DNA of 5,897 bases from Desulfobacteraceae bacterium (lineage in GTDB: Bacteria > Desulfobacterota > Desulfobacteria > Desulfobacterales > SURF-7), in the NCBI GenBank assembly GCA_030619585.1, contig JAUXBD010000114.1, positions 1-5,897 on the forward strand. The letters are read 5' to 3'. Made by a program: the position numbers and the translations under genes. Shown here in pieces: positions 1 through 5,835 of this stretch. How positions within the stretch are numbered: the stretch's first letter is position 1; each line of letters starts with the position of its first letter. Under the pieces are notes generated by a model, which had not been told where the DNA came from, searched no databases, and worked only from the letters and a program-made list of their open reading frames with translations.

Positions 1-245
1 AGGACAACCTGTATGTGCAGATAAAAGCACTTGCCGCTTCAGAAAATCGTTCTGTCAGTCAGCAAATTCTTTTTCTACTAAAAAATTATATGGCAAATAA
101 GAAACGCTTTCTGTCCGCCAAAACTCCTGCAGAGACTCTGCTTGAATTATCAGGATCATGGGAAGATCCAAGAAAACCTGAAGAAATAATTAAGGAGATT
201 AAAAAAGCCAGAAAAAATTCAAAAAAACTATCAAAGGGGTTTTAA
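1..245 (+). CDS. vapB: VapB/FitA-like antitoxin, 5' end cut by window edge
   Basis: Probable antitoxin that neutralises the PIN toxin encoded directly downstream and, by family precedent, represses its own operon through a ribbon-helix-helix DNA-binding domain. The open frame reads back to base 3 without a stop. The visible protein opens DNLYVQIKALAASENRSVSQ, which is the end of the ribbon strand, helix A, the turn and helix B of that fold; the first strand and start codon lie off the window. A GTG at 15 could be called as the start but would destroy the fold, so I treat the gene as partial. The C-terminal part (ELSGSWEDPRKPEEIIKEIK, then a Lys/Arg/Ser-rich tail ending in GF) resembles the toxin-wrapping tail of VapB/FitA antitoxins. 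Its TAA overlaps the toxin ATG by one base (TAATG), indicating translational coupling. The family call is from remembered motifs, not a search. Confidence 0.82.
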   Translation, partial: DNLYVQIKALAASENRSVSQQILFLLKNYMANKKRFLSAKTPAETLLELSGSWEDPRKPEEIIKEIKKARKNSKKLSKGF

Positions 246-640
246 TGTTCCTGCTTGATACCGATGTAATTGTCTACTGTTTGAAAGGAAATAAAAAGGT
301 ACAAAAGAATCTTTTGAATCATTTAAACGATTCCATTAAAATCTGCGTTATTTCTCTAATGGAGCTTTATTACGGGGCTCATAAATCTGAAAAAGCATCA
401 AGCAATCTTGCAAAAATAAAAAATCTTGAACAGTCTCTTGATATCATCCCGATCGGAATGGAGACCGTTGAAGTATTCGGCATGCTAAAAGCCCAACTCG
501 AAAACGATGGCACTCGTCTGGATGATTTTGATTTAATCATTGCATCATGTGCCCTTACCGGCAACCTAACACTTATAACCAACAATACCAAGCACTTTAA
601 AAGAATAGCCGGCCTTAAACTTGAAAACTGGTCAAAGTAA
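245..640 (+). CDS. vapC: VapC-type PIN-domain ribonuclease toxin
   Basis: Toxin of a type II VapBC pair. PIN-domain toxins are Mg2+-dependent endoribonucleases, often cutting tRNA or rRNA; the target here cannot be told. The 131-residue length is typical. The N-terminus MFLLDTDVIVYCLKG carries the first acidic residue D5 (with D7). E40 lies in ISLMELYYGA, and D93/D94/D96 lie in the RLDDFDLIIASCAL segment, D96 being the usual catalytic position. The C-terminal block LITNNTKHFKRIAGLKLENW is a hallmark of the VapC/FitB group, with N113/N114 after the last core strand. The active site therefore looks intact. The start is supported by AAAGGGG at 233-239, five bases before the ATG, and by the one-base overlap with the antitoxin stop. 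No hairpin plus T-tract terminator is evident after the TAA. Confidence 0.93.
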   Translation: MFLLDTDVIVYCLKGNKKVQKNLLNHLNDSIKICVISLMELYYGAHKSEKASSNLAKIKNLEQSLDIIPIGMETVEVFGMLKAQLENDGTRLDDFDLIIASCALTGNLTLITNNTKHFKRIAGLKLENWSK

Positions 641-745
641 TTATTGTAATTTCAACAACTCTTATGTTTCTGCTAATCGCTTCAACGAATAATCCCACTA
701 AGGACTGATACTCGGGAAAAACGTGCGATATAAAAAATACTAAAC

Positions 746-897
746 CGCCAAGCACGCCAAGAAACGCGAAGAAAAACTATATTATCAGGCGTTACCTGAG
801 GCGAGGAGTTAATCTGCCCGAAGAGCATGCATTGTTTTATTTTCCGCGTTTTTCTGCGGAAAATAAAAAACTTTGCGGTCCTTTGCGCCCTTGAGCG
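746..897. repeat. Imperfect inverted array of CGCNAAG units
   Basis: The left side has three units at a 9-10 base period: CGCCAAG at 746, CGCCAAG at 755 and CGCGAAG at 765. The right side has the same unit in opposite orientation: CTTTGCG at 871, CTTTGCG at 881 and the variant CTTGAGCG at 890. An outer pair, ACCGCC (744-749) and GTGCGGT (902-908), extends the symmetry loosely. Between the arms are a small hairpin (TCAGG 785-789, CCTGA 795-799, five-base loop) and the larger hairpin at 835-868. The arms are degenerate and there is no transposase, so this is best read as a dispersed intergenic repeat or miniature-element remnant. Similar CGC-AAG strings are, from memory, common between genes in Desulfobacterota and some other phyla. 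The element sits between the vapBC and opp units. Confidence 0.6.
835..868. repeat. Perfect 13-bp hairpin with 8-base loop
   Basis: TTTTATTTTCCGC at 835-847 pairs exactly with GCGGAAAATAAAA at 856-868 across the loop GTTTTTCT. The top of the stem is GC and the base is all A/T. Neither strand has a T-tract following the stem, so it does not look like a standard intrinsic terminator. It lies inside the CGCNAAG inverted array and is probably its structural core. Confidence 0.65.
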
Positions 898-970
898 AAG
901 CGTGCGGTAGAAAATAATATAACCCTTTTTTCTCCACATCCATTTACCCTGCATTCAGGCAGCCATATAC

Positions 971-999
971 TTGACAAAATAAATGGAATCATCAAGAGT
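971..999 (+). promoter_or_regulatory. Weak sigma-70-type promoter candidate for the opp operon
   Basis: A perfect -35 hexamer TTGACA lies at 971-976. At a 17-base spacing the -10 position (994-999) reads AAGAGT, which matches TATAAT at only three of six positions but keeps the important second A and last T. It would give a leader of about 45 bases before the oppA ATG. A more TATAAT-like string (TATATA at 1017-1022) has no matching -35 element. This is a candidate only. Confidence 0.3.
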
Positions 1000-1038
1000 G
1001 TAGCCGGTATTTGCATTATATATGTTAAGACCGGTTAT

Positions 1039-1042
1039 GGAG
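1039..1042 (+). promoter_or_regulatory. Ribosome binding site for oppA
   Basis: GGAG lies eight bases before the ATG at 1051. It is the clearest Shine-Dalgarno site in the opp operon and fixes the oppA start. The ATG it serves opens directly into a basic n-region and hydrophobic signal segment. Confidence 0.75.
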
Positions 1043-1050
1043 ATAAGTTA

Positions 1051-2688
1051 ATGAAACACTTACCAAACAAAGGATTATGCCTTCTTGTTTTGGCAATCCT
1101 TTTGAATATTCTTTTTTTTGCCTGCACGGATAAAAGGAAAACCAATGTTTCACAGGGCACAAAAAACCAGATTCTGCACATGGGAAACGGGACCGAACCA
1201 CAGGATCTTGACCCCCATATTGTAACAGGCGTTCCTGAACATAACATCATATCAGCCCTTATGGAGGGATTGGTTTCAGAAGACCCGAAAGACCTGTCCC
1301 CAAGACCGGGTATGGCTGAGTCCTGGAGTATTTCCAAAGACCGGATGACCTATACTTTCAAGATCAGAAAAGATGCAAGGTGGTCCAACGGAGATCAGTT
1401 GACTTCAGATGATTTTGTATTTTCCTGGAGGAGGATTCTTTCACCCTCTTTGGCATGCGAATACGCCTATATGATGCATTACCTGAAAAATGCGAAAAAG
1501 TTCAACAAAGATGAGATCACCGATTTTTCCAAAGTTGGGGTCAAAGCTATAGACAGCCATACTTTGCAAGTAACCCTTGAAAGCCCCACACCCTTTTTTC
1601 TTTCCATACTGTCCCATTTCAGCACTTTCCCGGTGCACAGGCAAACCATTGAAAGATTCGGAGCCATTGACAAAAGGGGAACAAAATGGACCCGGCCTGG
1701 AAACCATGTGGGTAACGGCCCGTTCATCCTTAAAAGATGGGAGCTTAACAAAATTATTGTTGTTGAGAAAAACCAACTTTACTGGGATGCTCAAAAGGTA
1801 CGACTAAATGGGATCAATTTTTACCCTGTCGAAAACCAGTCAACCGAAGAGAGGATGTTTAGGTCCGGCCAGCTCCATATCACAAGTACGCTTTCCAGCG
1901 AAAAGATCGCTGTTTATAAAGAGAAAAGCCCGGAACTGCTAAAAATTGTTCCATATCTCGGCACATACTACTATCTATTCAACACTCTTAAAAAACCCTT
2001 TGATGATCCGGATGTTAGAATGGCTCTTGCAATGTCCATCGACCGGAAAAAGATAGTGGAAAAAATCACTAAGGGTGGACAGATACCTGCATTTTCATTC
2101 ACGCCGCCGGACACAGCCGGTTACACACCCAAAGCAAATATCCCTTTTGATATTAAAGGCGCAAAAGAGCTTCTATCTAAAGCCGGCTATCCTGACGGTA
2201 AGGGATTTCCCCCGGCTGAAATTTTATACAACACCAGCGAAGGTCACAGGAAAACTGCAGTCGTCATTCAACAGATGTGGAAAAACGCTCTCAACATAGA
2301 TGTGACCCTGGTAAACCAGGACTGGAAAGTATACTTAAACAGCAGAAAAACAAAAGATTTTCATATTGCAAGGGCCGGATGGATAGGTGATTATGCAGAT
2401 CCCAACACATTTTTAGATATGTTTGTAACAGGCGGCGGGAATAACCATTCAGGCTGGTCCGATGCTGTTTATGATGATCTTATTGAAAAAGCTTCCAAAA
2501 CAGTGAGCCGAGAAAAAAGATTTGAGCTTTTCCAGGAAGCGGAAAAGATACTTTTAAACCAGGTGCCTATTATTCCCATCTATATATATACTAACAGTTC
2601 TTTAATCTACCCGGATGTGAAAGGCCGGCACCCGAACATTCTTGATCATCATCCATATAAATATATTTTTCTTTCATCTGAGGATTAA
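1051..2688 (+). CDS. oppA: Oligopeptide-binding protein OppA, probable lipoprotein
   Basis: Periplasm-side substrate-binding protein of a peptide ABC importer (family 5 binding proteins, SBP_bac_5). At 545 residues it is close to E. coli OppA (543). Residues 1-24 are a signal segment with basic residues, a hydrophobic core and FFA before C25, a weak lipobox; T26 follows, so there is no Asp inner-membrane retention signal. Family landmarks run in order: EPQDLDPHIVTGVPE near the mature N-terminus, GMAESWSISKD, a Lys-Asp-Ala-Arg-Trp motif, VGVKAIDSHTLQVTLESPTP, TYYYLFNTLKKPFDDPDVR and RAGWIGDYADPNTF. H399, R432, R441 and D447 sit exactly 28 positions after H371, R404, R413 and D419 of mature enteric OppA, residues that bind peptide termini. 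Substrate is therefore most likely oligopeptides; a murein-peptide binder of the MppA type is the main alternative. It is the first gene of the operon. Confidence 0.93.
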   Translation: MKHLPNKGLCLLVLAILLNILFFACTDKRKTNVSQGTKNQILHMGNGTEPQDLDPHIVTGVPEHNIISALMEGLVSEDPKDLSPRPGMAESWSISKDRMTYTFKIRKDARWSNGDQLTSDDFVFSWRRILSPSLACEYAYMMHYLKNAKKFNKDEITDFSKVGVKAIDSHTLQVTLESPTPFFLSILSHFSTFPVHRQTIERFGAIDKRGTKWTRPGNHVGNGPFILKRWELNKIIVVEKNQLYWDAQKVRLNGINFYPVENQSTEERMFRSGQLHITSTLSSEKIAVYKEKSPELLKIVPYLGTYYYLFNTLKKPFDDPDVRMALAMSIDRKKIVEKITKGGQIPAFSFTPPDTAGYTPKANIPFDIKGAKELLSKAGYPDGKGFPPAEILYNTSEGHRKTAVVIQQMWKNALNIDVTLVNQDWKVYLNSRKTKDFHIARAGWIGDYADPNTFLDMFVTGGGNNHSGWSDAVYDDLIEKASKTVSREKRFELFQEAEKILLNQVPIIPIYIYTNSSLIYPDVKGRHPNILDHHPYKYIFLSSED

Positions 2689-2708
2689 AAACAACAGGCC
2701 CCGCTATA

Positions 2709-3644
2709 ATGTTTAAATTCATTTTTAAGCGCATTTTAACAGCAGTTCCGGTTCTTCTCGCTGTGGTTACAGTGACTTTTTTCCTGATCAGATCAGCGCC
2801 GGGCGGCCCCTTTGATTCTGAAAAAACCGTCTCCCCTGAAATTCTGGAAAACTTGAATATTCATTATCGACTTAATGATCCCCTTTATCTTCAATATCTT
2901 GACTATCTGAAGAACCTGTTAAAAGGGGATTTCGGACCCTCTTTTAAATATCCCGGACGCACGGTAAATGAAATGATATTCTCAGGGCTTCCCATAACCT
3001 TTGAGCTGGGGCTTTATGCACTGCTTACTGCAATGGCGTTTGGTATCATTTCAGGTGTTTTTGCCGCCCTTAAACCCAATACCCTCCAGGACTATGTTCC
3101 CATGTCTTTTGCAATGGCAGGGATCTGCATGCCCTCATTTCTTCTGGGGCCATTGCTGGTGCTCATATTCGGCATCTGGCTGAACTGGCTTCCGGTTTCA
3201 GGCTGGGGTGACGCGCAAGGAGACAAAATACTACCGACTATCACTCTTGGAGCTTCCTATGCAGCCTATATTGCAAGACTTACCAGAACAGGAATGATAG
3301 AAATCATGTCAATGGATTTTATACGCATGGCAAGGGCAAAGGGACTGTCTGAACCGATAATAGTTATCCGCCATGCATTAAAAGGTGGGATTTTGCCGGT
3401 TGTCTCTTTTCTAGGACCTGCCACTGCAGGCCTTTTGGCAGGTTCATTTGTAATTGAGACAATATTCCAGATTCCGGGGCTTGGCAGGTTTTATGTACAG
3501 GCAGCATTTAACCGGGATTATACCATGATTATGGGGGCAACGATCTTCTTTTCCGCCCTTATCATAATATTCAATCTTATCTCGGATGTTATTACTGTTT
3601 GGCTGAACCCTAAGCTGAAACATGAAATTTTTAAAGGGGCTTAA
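2709..3644 (+). CDS. oppB: Oligopeptide ABC transporter permease OppB
   Basis: Inner-membrane permease that pairs with OppC to form the peptide channel. It has 311 residues, close to enteric OppB. TM1 spans about residues 9-27, followed by the family's conserved periplasmic stretch: RSAPGGPF, then HYRLNDPLYLQYLDYL, then GDFGPSFKY (73-81). Further hydrophobic segments lie at about 100-121, 133-158, 174-190, 233-257 and 276-300. The cytoplasmic EAA loop that docks on the ATPase is at about 207-225 (MARAKGLSEPIIVIRHALK, with G212). The close match to OppB through GDFGPSFKY and HALK...LPV favours an Opp over a Dpp assignment. It starts 20 bases after the oppA stop. No clear Shine-Dalgarno precedes the ATG (only weak ACAGG upstream), so translation may depend partly on ribosomes finishing oppA. 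Confidence 0.93.
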   Translation: MFKFIFKRILTAVPVLLAVVTVTFFLIRSAPGGPFDSEKTVSPEILENLNIHYRLNDPLYLQYLDYLKNLLKGDFGPSFKYPGRTVNEMIFSGLPITFELGLYALLTAMAFGIISGVFAALKPNTLQDYVPMSFAMAGICMPSFLLGPLLVLIFGIWLNWLPVSGWGDAQGDKILPTITLGASYAAYIARLTRTGMIEIMSMDFIRMARAKGLSEPIIVIRHALKGGILPVVSFLGPATAGLLAGSFVIETIFQIPGLGRFYVQAAFNRDYTMIMGATIFFSALIIIFNLISDVITVWLNPKLKHEIFKGA

Positions 3645-3650
3645 AAACTA

Positions 3651-4580
3651 TTGCTTGGTCAGGATTTCACGAAAAAAATGGGTTCCACAAAAAAAAGAAC
3701 ATGGCCTGAATCGGAAAACCTTGAAATTGTAAAAGGGGTCTCCCTCTGGCAGGATAGTTGGATACGCCTTAAAAAAAACAGGCTTGCAGTTTTTGGTTTT
3801 TATGTGATTGCCTTTATGGCCCTTATTGCAATCATTACACCATGGATCGCACCCTATTCATATGAGGTGCAGGATCTTGACCTTGGGGCATCACCCCCAT
3901 CTTCTTCCCATTTTTTAGGTACTGATGTGCTGGGAAGAGACCTTTTAACACGCATAATGTACGGAAGCCGCATCTCTCTTATGGTGGGATTTCTTGCCAC
4001 AACAGTATCTCTTGTTATTGGCGTTCTCTGGGGAACTGTTGCCGGTTATTTGGGAGGACGTACAGATAGTATCATGATGCGGCTGGTGGATATATTCTAT
4101 GCGCTGCCGTTTATCATATTTGTTATTTTGCTTATGGTTGTTTTTGGACAGAACCTGTTCCTCCTGTTTGCAGCCATAGGAGCAGTTGAGTGGCTTACCA
4201 TGGCACGGATTGTTCGCGGCCAGGTGCTGACAATAAAAAAGCAGGCATTTATAGATGCAGCTATTACCATGGGGATCTCAAATACCAGGATCATAACAAG
4301 GCATCTTGTCCCCAATGTACTGGGCCCCATAATTGTTTATGCCAGTCTGACGGTCCCCAGCGTGATGCTTCTTGAGTCATTTTTGAGTTTTCTCGGACTT
4401 GGGGTGCAGCCGCCCATGAGTTCATGGGGTTTACTAATCTCCCACGGTGTTGAAACCATGGAAGAGTATCCCTGGCTTTTGGTATTTCCCGGAATATTTT
4501 TTTCAATCACACTGTTTTCTTTGAATTTTCTAGGCGACGGCTTAAGGGATGCTTTTGATCCCAGAGCTTCAAAGGATTAA
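3651..4580 (+). CDS. oppC: Oligopeptide ABC transporter permease OppC
   Basis: Second membrane permease of the importer, partner of OppB. An N-terminal cytoplasmic stretch with SLWQDSWIRLKKNRLA (31-46), typical of OppC, leads into TM1 (about 46-67). The diagnostic FLGTDVLGRDLLTR block (88-101) is followed by the conserved permease core, and the EAA loop is at about 201-219 (DAAITMGISNTRIITRHL). A late FLGLGVQPPMSSWG motif and a final transmembrane segment precede DGLRDAFDPR at the C-terminus. The start is uncertain. A TTG at 3651 gives 309 residues and has AAAGGGG (3633-3639) 11 bases upstream. An ATG at 3678 gives 300 residues and has AGGA (3661-3664) 13 bases upstream. Either protein length fits the family. 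The TTG lies six bases after the oppB stop, which favours coupled translation, but the choice is not settled. Confidence 0.92.
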   Translation: MLGQDFTKKMGSTKKRTWPESENLEIVKGVSLWQDSWIRLKKNRLAVFGFYVIAFMALIAIITPWIAPYSYEVQDLDLGASPPSSSHFLGTDVLGRDLLTRIMYGSRISLMVGFLATTVSLVIGVLWGTVAGYLGGRTDSIMMRLVDIFYALPFIIFVILLMVVFGQNLFLLFAAIGAVEWLTMARIVRGQVLTIKKQAFIDAAITMGISNTRIITRHLVPNVLGPIIVYASLTVPSVMLLESFLSFLGLGVQPPMSSWGLLISHGVETMEEYPWLLVFPGIFFSITLFSLNFLGDGLRDAFDPRASKD

Positions 4581-4595
4581 TTCCCGGTATAAACC

Positions 4596-5561
4596 ATGCT
4601 ATCTGTAAAAAACCTGACAACATACTTCCATACAAGAAACGGCATAGTCAGGGCTGTTGATGACATCTCCTTTGATGTTAGCAATGGTGAAACTCTGGGA
4701 ATTGTGGGTGAGTCCGGTTCCGGGAAATCGGTTGCCTGCCTTTCTCTTCTCGGCCTTGTCCCATCACCTCCCGGGCGGATTGAAAACGGCCGGGCAATGT
4801 TTGATGGGATCGACCTTTTCAAATGTTCAAGCAAAGATATTCGTAGAATAAGGGGAAACCGCATATCCATAATATTTCAGGATCCAATAACCAGTCTTAA
4901 CCCCTATCTCACCATTGGCGTCCAACTGACAGAACCGCTCTTGGCCCATCAAAACATATCCGCAAAGCAAGCCCGAATCAAAGCAATCGACCTTCTTTAC
5001 GAAGTTGGTTTCCAGGATGCAAAAAAGTTCATGAATCATTACCCTCATGTGCTTTCCGGAGGCATGAGCCAGAGAGTTGTTATTGCCATGGCCCTTATCA
5101 CCGGCCCGGAACTCTTAATCGCAGATGAGCCGACCACTGCCCTTGATGTTACAATCCAGGCACAAATTCTGGATCTGATAAAAAGCATGCAGAAAACCAG
5201 GAACATGGCTGTAATATTTATAACCCATGACCTTGGTGTTATTGCAGGTATCGCTGACAGGGTAATTGTAATGTATGCAGGAAAACTCATGGAAAGCGGG
5301 AAAACTCATGATATTTTTTATAACCCTGCACATCCATATACCAGAGCGCTTATGGATTCCATACCTGCTTCCTGCAAACCGGGCAGCAAGCTCTACGCCA
5401 TACCCGGCATGCCGCCTGATCTCCTGCAACCTATCTCCGGCTGCAGTTTTGCGCCCAGATGTAAAGATGCGGAGGATAAATGCTTTTGTACATCATGCCG
5501 GATCAAAGAGATCTCTTCCGACCACTATTCAGCCTGCCTTAAAATTCAAAATATGATATAG
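4596..5561 (+). CDS. oppD: Oligopeptide ABC transporter ATPase OppD
   Basis: Cytoplasmic ATPase that powers peptide import by docking on the EAA loops of OppB and OppC. All nucleotide-binding motifs are intact: Walker A GESGSGKS (38-45, K44), Q-loop Q95 in FQDPITSLNP, signature LSGGM (153-157), Walker B LLIADE (173-178, catalytic E178), D-loop around ALD (182-184) and switch H211 in ITHD. After the ATPase core comes the oligopeptide/dipeptide-type C-terminal extension: HPYTRAL (246-252), then IPGMPPDLL, then the cysteine motif GCSFAPRC. C283, C289, C296 and C314 fit the conserved cluster cysteines of this family; C260, C298 and C301 are extra. At 321 residues it is slightly shorter than E. 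coli OppD (337) but complete. The gap from oppC is 15 bases and no good Shine-Dalgarno is near the ATG. No oppF follows within the window. Confidence 0.93.
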   Translation: MLSVKNLTTYFHTRNGIVRAVDDISFDVSNGETLGIVGESGSGKSVACLSLLGLVPSPPGRIENGRAMFDGIDLFKCSSKDIRRIRGNRISIIFQDPITSLNPYLTIGVQLTEPLLAHQNISAKQARIKAIDLLYEVGFQDAKKFMNHYPHVLSGGMSQRVVIAMALITGPELLIADEPTTALDVTIQAQILDLIKSMQKTRNMAVIFITHDLGVIAGIADRVIVMYAGKLMESGKTHDIFYNPAHPYTRALMDSIPASCKPGSKLYAIPGMPPDLLQPISGCSFAPRCKDAEDKCFCTSCRIKEISSDHYSACLKIQNMI

Positions 5562-5562
5562 C

Positions 5563-5589
5563 CGCAAAAAGGCGCAAAATGCGCAAGAT
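5563..5589. repeat. CGCAAAA-type short tandem units just after oppD
   Basis: Three loosely repeated units, CGCAAAAAGG (5563), CGCAAAATG (5573) and CGCAAGATT (5582), begin one base after the oppD TAG. They resemble the CGCNAAG units upstream of oppA in sequence and period. TGCGCAAG at 5580-5587 is matched in inverse by CTTGCGCA at 5675-5682, so these units form the outer left side of the nested structure at 5580-5695. Confidence 0.5.
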
Positions 5590-5695
5590 TAAAATACCGG
5601 CATCCAGAGACCAGAAGCGGTTGCACAGGCGACCAGGGCAGGGCAACCGCATTTGGAAATTCAAGGTTCCTGGACTTGCGCAAATTGAAATTCAA
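5580..5695. repeat. Nested and overlapping short inverted repeats downstream of oppD
   Basis: Three perfect inverted pairs occur here. An outer pair is TGCGCAAG (5580-5587) with CTTGCGCA (5675-5682). An inner pair is GCGGTTGC (5617-5624) with GCAACCGC (5643-5650), enclosing an 18-base loop. A third pair is GAAATTCAA (5656-5664) with TTGAAATTC (5685-5693); GAAATTCAA is also repeated directly at 5687-5695. The outer and third pairs interleave, so they cannot all form in one simple fold. None is followed by a T-tract, so I do not call a terminator. No coding sequence is supported here. Confidence 0.5.
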
Positions 5696-5738
5696 CATAT
5701 TTTAATGAAGAGTCCACACTTTGAGGCATATAGAAGAT

Positions 5739-5835
5739 GAACGTCGAACATCCAACATCGAACGTTAATGTATTCTACCATTTATAATAAAGACAAAGCG
5801 AAGCGCCAACATTCGATGTTGAGCGTTCGATGTTC
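5739..5835. repeat. Heptamer-built imperfect inverted repeat, GAACATC family
   Basis: The left arm, 5739-5766, is four consecutive heptamers: GAACGTC, GAACATC, CAACATC, GAACGTT. The right arm, 5808-5835, is the same design on the opposite strand: AACATTC, GATGTTG, AGCGTTC, GATGTTC. The two arms pair at 23 of 28 positions around a 41-base spacer. A seven-base period means translated repeats give a seven-residue period (such as TSNVEHR-like strings), which is why such elements often produce false short proteins. From memory, arrays of this kind are dispersed between genes in Desulfobacterota and several other phyla. No transposase or integrase is visible. The sequence 5836-5897 beyond it shows nothing I can identify. 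Confidence 0.7.

Noticed and set aside
682..954. 90-codon open frame on the minus strand between vapC and oppA
   Set aside because: It runs through the CGCNAAG inverted array and the hairpin, its translation is rich in Arg/Phe strings produced by the repeats, and it has no recognisable domain. Best explained as a false frame across repeat DNA.
1001..1014. Sigma-54 promoter suggested by GG followed by TTGC upstream of oppA
   Set aside because: GG (1006-1007) and GC (1013-1014) are separated by five bases rather than the required ten.
1035..1337. Minus-strand frame of 100 codons over the start of oppA
   Set aside because: It is antisense to a gene with strong family matches and a good ribosome binding site, and its translation matches nothing I recognise. 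The other frames overlapping oppA to oppD were rejected for the same reason.
5643..5700. Intrinsic terminator after oppD
   Set aside because: Several stems exist but none is GC-rich and followed by a T-tract.
5737..5787. Short + strand frame MNVEHPTSNVNVFYHL starting in the heptamer repeat
   Set aside because: The TSNV-type residues arise from the seven-base repeat; at 16 residues with no good ribosome binding site it is not a credible gene.
5563..5835. Possible CRISPR array from the repeated units after oppD
   Set aside because: Units are only 7-10 bases, partly contiguous and inverted, with no regular 20-50 base spacers and no cas genes.
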